Part shown: positions 7,886 through 16,214 of the stretch, in pieces | Numbering within the stretch: position 1 is the stretch's first letter | How the letters are laid out: every line of letters starts with the position of its first letter | Assembly: GCA_041563315.1 (NCBI GenBank) | Contig: JBFFNE010000011.1 | Span: 1 to 56,634, forward strand | Direction: 5' to 3' | Origin: JBFEYJ01 sp041563315 | GTDB lineage: Bacteria > Pseudomonadota > Gammaproteobacteria > Thiohalomonadales > Thiohalomonadaceae | DNA length: 56,634 nt | The notes under the pieces: generated by a model | What the model was told of the DNA's origin: nothing | The model's input: only the letters and a program-made list of their open reading frames with translations | Database searches by the model: none | Translations under genes and position numbers: made by a program

Positions 7886-8209
7886 ATGGCAATTACACTG
7901 ACAGAACCGGCGGCAGAGCGCGTCAGAAACTTTCTCGCCAACCGCGGTAAAGGTGCGGGGCTGCGTCTGGGTGTACGCACCTCAGGGTGTTCCGGTATGG
8001 CCTATGTGCTGGAATTCGCCGATGACATTGAGGTAGAAGACGAGGTATTTGAAAGCCACGGCGTCAAGGTGATTGTTGATCCCAAGAGCCTGGTTTATCT
8101 CGACGGTACCGAGGTGGATTTTACTAAAGAGGGGTTGAATGAAGGCTTCAAGTTCAACAATCCCAACGTCAAAGATGCTTGCGGTTGCGGCGAAAGCTTC
8201 AACGTCTAA
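7886..8209 (+). CDS. iscA: A-type Fe-S carrier protein IscA
   Basis: A 107-residue A-type carrier that receives or delivers Fe-S clusters. The cysteine set is complete: Cys35 in TSGCSGMAY and the C-terminal CGCGESF pair (99 and 101). ATG 7886 follows GTGGAGAAAG and begins MAITLTEPAAERV as in the family; an upstream start at 7865 would abut the iscU stop and add seven residues without homology. Located between iscU and hscB as in the E. coli isc operon. Confidence 0.96.
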   Translation: MAITLTEPAAERVRNFLANRGKGAGLRLGVRTSGCSGMAYVLEFADDIEVEDEVFESHGVKVIVDPKSLVYLDGTEVDFTKEGLNEGFKFNNPNVKDACGCGESFNV

Positions 8210-8223
8210 CCATGCGGTGACGA

Positions 8224-8769
8224 ATGCAGTCTGCGTTAGGTAAAAATCACTTCGAGTTGTTCGAGCTACCCCCAGCGTTTGAGGTGGAGCAGGAGACGCT
8301 TGCGCTGCGGTATCGCGAATTGCAGCGGGCGTTCCATCCAGACCGTTTCGCCAATGCCTCGGAGCAGGAAAAACGCCTTTCCGTGCAGCAGGCTGCACAA
8401 ATCAACGAGGCCTTTCAGGTCCTCAAGTCCCCATTGTCACGCGCCCGTTATCTGCTCGAGATAAACGGGCTGCCGCTGGACGATAGCAACACGCAGATGG
8501 ACAGTGACTTCCTGATGGAGCAGATGGCGCTGCGCGAGGCGTTGGTTGATGTACGCGGCAAGGCCGCTCCTTTCGATGCTCTGAACCGTGTTCGCGACGA
8601 TATCGAGAGCCGGGAGAGAGAACTGATTCAGTCCCTGCAACAGCTGTTTGCTGACGGTAGCCAGGAAGCGCTCGAGAGTGCCAGGGAGACGGTAAGAAAA
8701 ATGCAATTCATGCAGCGTCTGCTCTCCGAAGTGGACGAGTTGGAAGAGACACTGGTTCACGAATCCTGA
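8224..8769 (+). CDS. hscB: Fe-S cluster co-chaperone HscB
   Basis: A J-domain co-chaperone that brings IscU to HscA. The N-terminal J domain carries the HPD signature at residues 38-40 (AFHPDRF), and the C-terminal three-helix domain (about 85-175) binds IscU. The length of 181 is close to the 171 of E. coli. A GGTGA ribosome site lies just before the ATG, and the gene is 14 bases downstream of iscA. Confidence 0.95.
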   Translation: MQSALGKNHFELFELPPAFEVEQETLALRYRELQRAFHPDRFANASEQEKRLSVQQAAQINEAFQVLKSPLSRARYLLEINGLPLDDSNTQMDSDFLMEQMALREALVDVRGKAAPFDALNRVRDDIESRERELIQSLQQLFADGSQEALESARETVRKMQFMQRLLSEVDELEETLVHES

Positions 8770-8809
8770 GCGGTATCCCGCCTGACCAAGCGAGAAAATT
8801 CACGACATT

Positions 8810-10684
8810 ATGGCCTTACTTCAAATCAGCGAACCGGGACAGTCCGCCTCTCCCCATCAACATCGCCTTGCCGCCGGCATCGACCTCGGTACGACCAACT
8901 CTCTCGTTGCCACCGTACGTAGCGGTATGGCTGAGACCCTGCCTGACGAGCAGGGCAATCATCTGTTGCCGTCTGTAGTGCGTTATCTGAGCGGTGGTGA
9001 GCGCATTGTCGGCGCTACGGCGAAGGGTGAGGCCGCAGTCGACCCACTCAATACGATTATTTCAGTCAAGCGTTTCATGGGCCGTGGCGTCGATGATATT
9101 AAAACCCTGGGCTCACGCCTTCCCTATGATTTTGTCGCGACCGAGTCCGGGATGCCAAAGCTGCGTACCGCCGGTGGGGATTTCAGTCCGGTGGAGGTTT
9201 CTGCCGACATTCTGCGCGCCCTGCGTGACCGGGCTGAAACGAGTATGGGGGGCGAGCTGACCGGTGTGGTGATCACCGTGCCTGCCTATTTCGATGATGC
9301 GCAGCGTCAGGCCACTAAGGATGCGGCAACACTGGCTGGCCTCAATGTACTTCGCTTGCTTAACGAGCCCACCGCCGCAGCGGTTGCCTATGGACTTGAT
9401 CGGGGGTCCGAAGGGGTGATCGCGGTCTATGACCTGGGTGGTGGCACCTTCGATGTCTCCTTTTTGCGTCTTAACAAGGGCGTGTTTGAAGTGATGGCTA
9501 CCGCGGGTGACTCCGCGTTGGGTGGCGATGACATGGATCGCGCCATTGCGGAATGGATTATGGCCGAGGCAGGTATCGCTGACGATGCCGACCATCATCA
9601 GTTGCGTCGCCTGATGCGTGATGCTTGTGCTGCCAAGGAGTCCCTGACAACGAATAGCCGTACCGAGCTGAAGGTGGAGTTGGCCGATGGAAGCTACTGG
9701 GAGGGGATACTGTCGCGCGAGCAGATGAACGGTCTGGTGGATTCCTTGATTCGCAAGACCCTGATCCCTTGCCGTCGTGCCCTAAAGGATGCCGGTGTTA
9801 ACACCACCGAGATCCTTGATGTGGTCATGGTCGGTGGTTCAACGCGCGTACCGCGCGTACGCGAACTGGTGGGGGAGTTCTTTGGCCGTGAGCCCAAGGT
9901 CGATATCGATCCGGACAAGGTGGTGGCCATTGGTGCGGCGATGCAGGCGGATGTGCTGGTCGGCAATAAACCCGAGGATGAGATGTTACTGCTGGACGTG
10001 ATCCCACTGTCACTAGGTCTTGAGACTATGGGCGGTCTGGTAGAAAAGGTGATTCCGCGTAATACCACGATTCCTGTTGCCCGTGCCCAGGATTTCACCA
10101 CCTTCAAGGATGGCCAGACGGCAATGATGATTCATGTGCTGCAGGGGGAACGCGAACTGGTCAGTGACTGCCGCTCCCTTGCCCGTTTCGAACTGCGTGG
10201 CCTCCCGCCCATGTCGGCCGGTGCAGCACGCATCCGTGTCACCTTCCAGGTTGACGCCGATGGCCTGTTGTCGGTTACCGCTCGTGAGCAGGGCACCGGC
10301 ATTGAGAGCAGCATCCAGGTCAAGCCTTCTTATGGTCTTGCGGATGATGAGATCACCCGGATGCTCAAGGAGTCCATGGATCATGCAAGCGATGATATGG
10401 CTGCACGTGCGCTGCGTGAGCAGCAGGTGGAGGCCGAAAGGGTCATCGAGGCGCTGGAGGTTGCTCTCGCCGCAGACGGCGACGCTCTGCTTTCGGCAGA
10501 GGAGCGTTCAGAGCTCGAACAAGGCATGGCGCAGTTGGCCGGGATCAAGCAGGGCAACGATAGCAAGGCGATCAAACGGGCCATTGATAGTCTTAATGGC
10601 AAATCTACTGAATTCGCTGCGCGGCGCATGAATGCCAGCATCCAGAAGGCCCTTTCCGGTCAGGATCTGGAAAAATTTGAATAA
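8810..10684 (+). CDS. hscA: Fe-S assembly Hsp70-class chaperone HscA
   Basis: An Hsp70 paralogue dedicated to IscU, which uses ATP to release clusters from the scaffold. The nucleotide-binding domain shows AGIDLGTTNSLVATV near residue 22, AYFDDAQRQATKDA, VYDLGGGTFDVSFL and GGSTRVPRVRELV; the substrate-binding domain begins near 395 with LDVIPLSLGLETMGG. The length of 624 residues is typical (616 in E. coli). It follows hscB by about 40 bases and precedes fdx. Confidence 0.97.
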   Translation: MALLQISEPGQSASPHQHRLAAGIDLGTTNSLVATVRSGMAETLPDEQGNHLLPSVVRYLSGGERIVGATAKGEAAVDPLNTIISVKRFMGRGVDDIKTLGSRLPYDFVATESGMPKLRTAGGDFSPVEVSADILRALRDRAETSMGGELTGVVITVPAYFDDAQRQATKDAATLAGLNVLRLLNEPTAAAVAYGLDRGSEGVIAVYDLGGGTFDVSFLRLNKGVFEVMATAGDSALGGDDMDRAIAEWIMAEAGIADDADHHQLRRLMRDACAAKESLTTNSRTELKVELADGSYWEGILSREQMNGLVDSLIRKTLIPCRRALKDAGVNTTEILDVVMVGGSTRVPRVRELVGEFFGREPKVDIDPDKVVAIGAAMQADVLVGNKPEDEMLLLDVIPLSLGLETMGGLVEKVIPRNTTIPVARAQDFTTFKDGQTAMMIHVLQGERELVSDCRSLARFELRGLPPMSAGAARIRVTFQVDADGLLSVTAREQGTGIESSIQVKPSYGLADDEITRMLKESMDHASDDMAARALREQQVEAERVIEALEVALAADGDALLSAEERSELEQGMAQLAGIKQGNDSKAIKRAIDSLNGKSTEFAARRMNASIQKALSGQDLEKFE

Positions 10685-10761
10685 CCCTGTGACTTGTGAA
10701 CGGCCTTGGCCGGACTTATTGAAGTCATAAATGTCGTGATTGGATTCTGGAGTGTAGTGCC

Positions 10762-11100
10762 ATGCCCCAACTGATTTTTCTCCCGCATGAAGAGCTCTGC
10801 CCCGAAGGGGCAGTGATCCAGGCTGAGCCGGGGCTAACGGTCTGTGATGCCGCGTTGGCCAACGGCATCGAGATCGAGCATGCCTGTGAAAAGTCCTGTG
10901 CCTGCACCACTTGCCATGTGATTGTGCGCGAGGGGTTCGATTCTCTCAATGAGGCCGAGGAGATCGAGGAAGATATGCTGGACAAGGCGTGGGGGCTCGA
11001 GCCGGAGTCGCGTCTCTCCTGCCAGGCGGTCATTGGCGATAACGACCTGGTGGTCGAGATCCCGAAGTACACCATCAATATGGTTTCCGAGTCGCATTAA
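10762..11100 (+). CDS. fdx: ISC-type [2Fe-2S] ferredoxin Fdx
   Basis: An adrenodoxin-like ferredoxin that gives electrons to IscS/IscU during cluster assembly. The ligand cysteines are 42, 48, 51 (ACEKSCACTTC) and 87 (RLSCQAV). At 112 residues and ending near PKYTINMVSESH it matches E. coli Fdx. The start ATG follows CTGGAGTG. It is co-oriented with hscA; a REP cluster separates it from iscX. Confidence 0.96.
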   Translation: MPQLIFLPHEELCPEGAVIQAEPGLTVCDAALANGIEIEHACEKSCACTTCHVIVREGFDSLNEAEEIEEDMLDKAWGLEPESRLSCQAVIGDNDLVVEIPKYTINMVSESH

Positions 11101-11116
11101 CAAACTACAGGAAATG

Positions 11117-11170
11117 CGTAGGAGCCGAGTCCTCTCGGCGAACATTCGCCCAGGGGACCGGGCTCCTACG
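11117..11170. repeat. REP cluster between fdx and iscX
   Basis: CGTAGGAGCC (11117-11126) and GGCTCCTACG (11161-11170) form a perfect 10-base outer stem. Inside are two more hairpins, GCCGAG-TCCT-CTCGGC (11125-11140) and GGCGAA-CA-TTCGCC (11138-11151). The GTAGGAGC head is that of gammaproteobacterial REP sequences. In this place it could stabilise the upstream message or lower iscX expression. Confidence 0.7.
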
Positions 11171-11190
11171 GTTAACAGGAGATCACCCCC

Positions 11191-11385
11191 ATGAAATGGA
11201 CCGATAGCCTGGAGATCGCCATCGCCCTGGATGAGGCCCATCCCGATGTGGATCCGCAGTATGTACGCTTTACCGACTTGCACGACTGGGTGTGTGAGCT
11301 GGAGGGGTTCGATGACGATCCCGGCCACTCCAACGAAAAGATCCTTGAGTCGATCCAGATGAACTGGATTGAGGAGCGGGACTGA
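11191..11385 (+). CDS. iscX: Fe-S assembly accessory protein IscX
   Basis: A 64-residue acidic protein (MKWTDSLEIAIALDEAHPDVDP...) matching IscX/YfhJ, which binds IscS and iron and tunes the rate of cluster assembly. The C-terminal SNEKILESIQMNWIEE is the conserved family end. The ATG follows AACAGGAGATCACCCCC. It closes the isc operon. Confidence 0.95.
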   Translation: MKWTDSLEIAIALDEAHPDVDPQYVRFTDLHDWVCELEGFDDDPGHSNEKILESIQMNWIEERD

Positions 11386-11510
11386 ATCATCCCCATCACC
11401 ACAGCTACACACCATCACAAGCCAAAGGTAAATTCGGGACGAATGGTGAACTCTCTCAATTTTCGTTTGTCGTAGCCTTGTGATGGGAAGCGCTGGAATG
11501 CCCTGACAAG

Positions 11511-11528
11511 CCCGCGTATAATCGCGGG
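11511..11528 (+). promoter_or_regulatory. Candidate ndk promoter: -10 hexamer inside a palindrome
   Basis: A consensus TATAAT (11517-11522) is framed by the inverted repeat CCCGCG/CGCGGG. The -35 at a 17-base distance (TGGAAT) is weak. It lies about 50 bases before the ndk ATG. Use as a promoter is inferred. Confidence 0.4.
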
Positions 11529-11575
11529 TTTCGCATATATGCACTATTAGCCCCGATTTAACGGAGAAACTGTTG

Positions 11576-12007
11576 ATGGCAACCGAACGCACCATTTCCA
11601 TTATCAAACCTGACGCTGTGGCCAAGAACGTAATTGGCGAGATCTATAGCCGTTTCGAGAAGGCCGGCCTCAAGATTGTTGCCGCCAAGATGATGCACCT
11701 GAGTAAGGAACAGGCCGGTGCCTTCTACGAAGTGCACAAGGAGCGTCCTTTTTACAATGACCTGGTCGCATTCATGACCTCCGGTCCGGTTATGGTGCAG
11801 GTGCTCGAAGGCGAAAACGCCGTTGCCAAAAACCGTGAAGTGATGGGTGCGACCAACCCGAAAGAAGCGGCGCCTGGTACCATTCGTGCCGACTTCGCCG
11901 ACTCCATCGATGAGAACGCGGTACACGGTTCCGATGCTCCGGAAACCGCCGCGCGTGAAATCGAATTCTTCTTCAAACAGGAAGAGCTTTGCCCGCGCAC
12001 CCGTTAA
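11576..12007 (+). CDS. ndk: Nucleoside diphosphate kinase
   Basis: Transfers the terminal phosphate from ATP to nucleoside diphosphates through a phospho-histidine. The family start MATERTISIIKPDAV and the active-site histidine in NAVHGSDAPETAAREI are present. It is 143 residues, as in E. coli. ATG 11576 is preferred over the adjacent in-frame TTG because ACGGAGAAAC lies at good spacing. It stands between iscX and rlmN. Confidence 0.97.
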   Translation: MATERTISIIKPDAVAKNVIGEIYSRFEKAGLKIVAAKMMHLSKEQAGAFYEVHKERPFYNDLVAFMTSGPVMVQVLEGENAVAKNREVMGATNPKEAAPGTIRADFADSIDENAVHGSDAPETAAREIEFFFKQEELCPRTR

Positions 12008-12049
12008 TGGTGCGGGCGGTTCTGCCGCTGTGTACGAGTTGGAGAACCG

Positions 12050-13156
12050 ATGACTGAGTCCGCCAGGATCAATCTACTTGGTCTGACCCGGCAGGATATG
12101 GAGGCCTTCTTCGCCGAAATGGGGGAGAAGGCCTTCCGTGCTTCTCAGGTGATGAAATGGATTTATCAATTCGGGATCGATGATTTCGATGCCATGACCA
12201 ACCTGAGCAAGTCGCTGCGAGATCGCCTGAAAGAGGTTGCCGAGGTGCGTCTGCCGGAAGTTGTGCAGGATATGCCCTCGAGTGATGGTACCCGCAAGTG
12301 GTTGCTTAAGGTCGATGAGGTCAACCATATCGAGATGGTTTACATCCCTGAGGCCGAGCGCAGCACGCTGTGCGTCTCTTCCCAGGTAGGGTGTACACTG
12401 GCTTGCAGTTTTTGCTCGACTGCACGACAGGGATTCAATCGTAACCTTTCTGTCGCTGAGATCGTCGGCCAGGTGGCTCTGGCCGCCCGCATTATTGGTC
12501 TTCCCGACAACAAGGGGGAGCGCGTCATTACTAACGTGGTGATGATGGGGATGGGGGAACCGCTGCTGAATCTGGATAATGTGGTCAAAGCGATGGATCT
12601 GATGCAGGACGATCTGGCCTTCGGTATTTCCAAGCGCCGGGTGACTCTGAGCACTGCCGGTGTGGTGCCGGGTATTGATGAGCTGCGTGCGCAAAGCGAT
12701 GTCAGCCTTGCAGTATCGCTGCATGCGCCGAATGATGCACTGCGTGATGAGCTGGTACCGATTAACAAGAAATATCCGATCAAGGAACTGATGGCTGCCT
12801 GCAAGCGCTATGTGGAGGGAAAGCCGCATCGCCGGGTGACCTTCGAATACGTGATGCTGGCAGGTGTCAACGATAGTCCGGAACATGCGCGCCAGTTGGT
12901 TAAAGTGCTGCGCGGTGTACCGGCCAAGGTGAACCTTATCCCGTTCAACCCCTTTCCTGGGGCGCCCTATGTATGCTCCAGCCTGGAGGCTATTAATGCC
13001 TTTCGTGAGGTGATCATGCAGGCGGGGATCATTACCGTCACCCGCAAGACCCGCGGTGAGGACATTGCAGCGGCCTGCGGGCAACTGGCAGGGAAGGTGA
13101 AGGATCGGACAAGACGGAGTGAGCGCTTTGTCATTAAAGGGGAAAAGATCGCATGA
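12050..13156 (+). CDS. rlmN: Dual-specificity RNA methyltransferase RlmN
   Basis: A radical-SAM enzyme that methylates C2 of A2503 in 23S rRNA and A37 in some tRNAs. The [4Fe-4S] motif is CTLACSFC, preceded by the strand LCVSSQVG. The C-terminal AACGQLAGK holds the second catalytic cysteine. The 368-residue length is normal. Its stop overlaps the pilW start by four bases (ATGA), so the two are translationally coupled. It needs an Fe-S cluster, in keeping with the upstream isc cluster. Confidence 0.97.
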   Translation: MTESARINLLGLTRQDMEAFFAEMGEKAFRASQVMKWIYQFGIDDFDAMTNLSKSLRDRLKEVAEVRLPEVVQDMPSSDGTRKWLLKVDEVNHIEMVYIPEAERSTLCVSSQVGCTLACSFCSTARQGFNRNLSVAEIVGQVALAARIIGLPDNKGERVITNVVMMGMGEPLLNLDNVVKAMDLMQDDLAFGISKRRVTLSTAGVVPGIDELRAQSDVSLAVSLHAPNDALRDELVPINKKYPIKELMAACKRYVEGKPHRRVTFEYVMLAGVNDSPEHARQLVKVLRGVPAKVNLIPFNPFPGAPYVCSSLEAINAFREVIMQAGIITVTRKTRGEDIAAACGQLAGKVKDRTRRSERFVIKGEKIA

Positions 13157-13905
13157 GGAAACAGACCATTCTGGTGCTATCGCTTTTCACCATGGTGCTG
13201 GTGTCAGGCTGCAGTAATCCGGTGCGCGAGGGTGTCGACACCGCTAAAGCGGCCCAGGCTAATGCCGATCTGGGACTGCGTTACATGATGCAGGGCAATT
13301 ACGAAACCGCGATGCAGAAGCTTAATCACGCCCTGACCTATGAGTCTGGTCATGTGGCGGCCAACCACTACTTGGCGGAGTTGTATCGACGCCTTGAGCA
13401 GTATGACGATGCCGATAAACATTTTCGGCGTGCCCTGAGTAATGCCGACTCTGACAACTCCGCCCTGCAGAATAATTACGGCAGTTTTCTCTGCAGTCAG
13501 GGCCGTATATACGCTGGGGTTAAACAGCTCAAGAAGGCGCTGGATAACCCGGTCTATCCGCAACGTGATCTGGTTTATGAAAACCTGGGGTTGTGCCTGC
13601 AGCGCAAGCCCGATCCTGAGAAGGCTGAGATGTATCTGCGCGAGGGGCTGGAGATCAACCCCAGGATGCCCAAGTCGTTGCTGGCCATGGCCCGCCTGAG
13701 TCTCGCCGACAAAAAATACCTCTCTGCACGAGCGTATCTGCAGCGTTATTCCGAGGTTGCCCGGCATTCCCCAGAGAGCCTTTGGCTGGGGATTCAGGTG
13801 GAGCGTGTTCTGGGTGACAAGAATGCCCTGGCCAGTTATGGGCTGTCACTGAGGGGGAATTTTCCCAATTCAGACGAAACCAGACTGTATCTGGAATCAC
13901 AATAG
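13153..13905 (+). CDS. pilW: Type IV pilus biogenesis TPR lipoprotein PilW/PilF
   Basis: A lipoprotein (lipobox LVSGC near residues 16-20) with about six tetratricopeptide repeats across the 250 residues, e.g. ANADLGLRYMMQGNYETAMQKLNHAL and ANHYLAELYRRLEQYDDADKHF. PilF/PilW pilots the PilQ secretin to the outer membrane in type IV pilus systems. The position between rlmN and rodZ is the conserved place of this gene in pilus-bearing gammaproteobacteria. The start overlaps the rlmN stop. Confidence 0.9.
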   Translation: MRKQTILVLSLFTMVLVSGCSNPVREGVDTAKAAQANADLGLRYMMQGNYETAMQKLNHALTYESGHVAANHYLAELYRRLEQYDDADKHFRRALSNADSDNSALQNNYGSFLCSQGRIYAGVKQLKKALDNPVYPQRDLVYENLGLCLQRKPDPEKAEMYLREGLEINPRMPKSLLAMARLSLADKKYLSARAYLQRYSEVARHSPESLWLGIQVERVLGDKNALASYGLSLRGNFPNSDETRLYLESQ

Positions 13906-13917
13906 CAGGGTGGTAGT

Positions 13918-14937
13918 GTGAGCGAGACGACAGAGAACAACGATTTGCCTGAGCAGTTATCATCACCGTCGCAAGAGCCGGAGCAGGAACTCCCTGGAAA
14001 ACGTCTTCGTGCAGCGCGTGAGGCCAAGGGGCTAAGTCGTGAAAAGGTCGCTGGGCAGTTGCGTCTTAATGTGCGACTTATCAGCGCCTTGGAGGAAGAT
14101 GATTACGCGGCCTTGCCGGGGCTGACCTTCACGACCGGCTATCTTCGTAGCTATGCCCGTCTGCTTGAGCTCCCTGCTGATTCGTTTGCTATTTCCCCTT
14201 TGGCAACAAACAAGACGCCGCCCTTAGTCTCGACTTCCGCTGCAGTTAAGGAAATGAGTAGCCGCGATGGTATTGCTCGCCTGGCAAGCTATCTGATTAT
14301 CGGCGTGATTATCGTGTCCGTTGCTATGTGGTGGATGGGGCGACAAGAAGAGTTTGAACCGCAAACCAGATTGTCGGGAACAGAGCTTGTCGAGTCGCAA
14401 GACAACCCTACGGCAGAGGTTACCGAAACCGGTGAGGCATTGTTGCAGGACACGTCCGATGAGGTCGCCCAATCGGAAGAGGTGGAAACCGCTGAACTGC
14501 AAGCCGAAGGAAATGCCTCTGGCGAGGAGGGGACGGCTGCGGAAACTGAGGCCGCCGCGGCAATTGAACAGGTGAAGCCTGTACCGCAGGCCGCCCCGGC
14601 CTCAACCCCGGCGGCAACCAGTAGCGTCTCTGAACAGCCAGCCCCGCTGCCGTTGACCGATGCGATGCCACAGTCGACACTGGAGTTGCGTTTTGTCGCA
14701 GATAGCTGGACCGAGGTTAAGGATAATGCCGGGCGTCAATTAGTCTATCGTCTGATTAAAGAGGGTGGGGTGCTGGTGCTTAGGGGGGAGGCTCCATTTC
14801 ATGTCTTCCTAGGCTATGCGCCTGGCGTTACGGTCTATTACAATGGCGAGCTTTTTGATCACTCAGTCTTCCAGCGCAGGGATGTCGCTCGCTTCCGCAT
14901 AGGAAGTGCTGAGCACAACCATCCCATACTCAGGTAA
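13918..14937 (+). CDS. rodZ: Cytoskeletal membrane protein RodZ
   Basis: An inner-membrane protein that anchors MreB and helps keep the rod shape. An Xre-type helix-turn-helix domain (GKRLRAAREAKGLSREKVAGQL, about residues 28-90) precedes one transmembrane helix (about 120-138). After it come a long Glu/Ala/Pro-rich periplasmic linker and the C-terminal DUF4115 domain (ELRFVADSWTEVKDNAGRQL to the end). The start is GTG at 13918, 12 bases after pilW. The rlmN-pilW-rodZ-ispG-hisS order is classic. Confidence 0.93.
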   Translation: MSETTENNDLPEQLSSPSQEPEQELPGKRLRAAREAKGLSREKVAGQLRLNVRLISALEEDDYAALPGLTFTTGYLRSYARLLELPADSFAISPLATNKTPPLVSTSAAVKEMSSRDGIARLASYLIIGVIIVSVAMWWMGRQEEFEPQTRLSGTELVESQDNPTAEVTETGEALLQDTSDEVAQSEEVETAELQAEGNASGEEGTAAETEAAAAIEQVKPVPQAAPASTPAATSSVSEQPAPLPLTDAMPQSTLELRFVADSWTEVKDNAGRQLVYRLIKEGGVLVLRGEAPFHVFLGYAPGVTVYYNGELFDHSVFQRRDVARFRIGSAEHNHPILR

Positions 14938-14940
14938 TTT

Positions 14941-16032
14941 ATGTCACACACAAGCCCAATCGTGCGTCGTAAGACGCGCCAGATCATGGTGGGTAATGTC
15001 CCTGTTGGCGGCGATGCGCCCATCACGGTACAGAGCATGACCAACACCGAGACCACTAATGTGGCCGCCACGGTGGGGCAGATCCGGGCACTGGAGAAAG
15101 CCGGTGCCGATATCGTTCGTGTCTCCGTGCCCTCGCTCGATGCTGCTGAAGCTTTTGGTAAGATCCGCAGCCAGGTCAAGGTGCCATTGGTTTCCGATAT
15201 CCACTTTGACTACCGCATTGCGTTGCGCGTATTGGAGCTTGGAGTGGATTGCCTGCGTATTAATCCCGGCAATATCGGCAAGGCCGACCGGGTGCGTACC
15301 CTGGTCGATGCGGCCCGGGACAAGGGGGTGCCTATCCGCATCGGCGTCAACGCCGGTTCGTTGGAGAAGGACCTACAGAAAAAATACGGCGAGCCGACCG
15401 CCGAGGCGCTGGTGGAGTCGGCGATGCGCCATATCGATATTCTGGATAAGCTCGATTTTCAGGACTTCAAGGTGAGCCTCAAGGCCTCCGAGATTTTTAT
15501 GACCGTGGCGGCCTACCGCAAGCTGGCCAGCCAGATCGAACAGCCGCTTCACCTCGGGATCACCGAGGCGGGTGGGTTTCGCTCCGGGACGGTAAAATCG
15601 GCTATCGGCCTGGGTATGCTGCTGGCTGACGGCATCGGAGATACCATTCGTGTCTCGCTGGCGGCCGACCCGGTGCAGGAGATCAAGGTCGGGTTCGACA
15701 TCCTCAAGAGCCTGCATCTGCGAAGCAAAGGAATCAATCTCATCGCCTGTCCTTCCTGCTCGCGGCAGAACTTCGATGTTATCGCCACGGTCAATGCCCT
15801 GGAAGAGCGACTGGAGGATATTCTCGAACCTCTCGACGTGGCGGTGATCGGCTGTGTAGTCAACGGTCCCGGGGAGGCCCGTGAGGCGGACGTCGGCCTC
15901 ACCGGTGGCCAGCCAAACCTGATCTACCTTGGCGGCAAGCCCGATCACAAGGTCGATAACGAAAACCTGGTCGACAAACTGGAAAAAGAGATCCGCACCC
16001 AAATTGCCAAGCGAGAAAAGGAAAAGAACTAA
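14941..16032 (+). CDS. ispG: (E)-4-hydroxy-3-methylbut-2-enyl-diphosphate synthase IspG
   Basis: A [4Fe-4S] enzyme of the MEP isoprenoid pathway that converts MEcPP to HMBPP. Visible are the TIM-barrel start VPVGGDAPITVQSMTNT, the cluster cysteines in CPSCSRQNFDV and in GCVVNGPGEA, and the final IRTQIAKREKEKN tail. The 363 residues are the normal bacterial length. The start is three bases after rodZ, so the genes are co-transcribed. Confidence 0.97.
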   Translation: MSHTSPIVRRKTRQIMVGNVPVGGDAPITVQSMTNTETTNVAATVGQIRALEKAGADIVRVSVPSLDAAEAFGKIRSQVKVPLVSDIHFDYRIALRVLELGVDCLRINPGNIGKADRVRTLVDAARDKGVPIRIGVNAGSLEKDLQKKYGEPTAEALVESAMRHIDILDKLDFQDFKVSLKASEIFMTVAAYRKLASQIEQPLHLGITEAGGFRSGTVKSAIGLGMLLADGIGDTIRVSLAADPVQEIKVGFDILKSLHLRSKGINLIACPSCSRQNFDVIATVNALEERLEDILEPLDVAVIGCVVNGPGEAREADVGLTGGQPNLIYLGGKPDHKVDNENLVDKLEKEIRTQIAKREKEKN

Positions 16033-16188
16033 ACGCAAAGGCGCGAAGACGCAAAGAACGCAAAGGGGTATGAGGTTGTCATTCCGGCGAATGCCGGAAT
16101 CCAGGACCTCTCCTTATCTACGCCAGGATAGCTACAACAGTACATAACTTAAATGCCACTAAACAAACGATTTAGTAACCTTTGCGTT
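16032..16188. repeat. MITE-like element with CGCAAAGG inverted ends
   Basis: AACGCAAAGG (16032-16041) is matched by its reverse complement CCTTTGCGTT (16179-16188). The left end carries further CGCAAAG units, and an internal ATTCCGGCGAATGCCGGAAT hairpin (about 16081-16100) belongs to another common REP-like type. No protein is encoded. The element fills the ispG-hisS spacer and is related to the one at 35955-36066. Confidence 0.6.
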
Positions 16189-16214
16189 GAGGTTTTTGTT
16201 TTGGAGAGAGTAAT

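Noticed and set aside
12074..13084. A 336-codon minus-strand frame
   Set aside because: Antisense shadow of rlmN; no ribosome site or recognisable domain.
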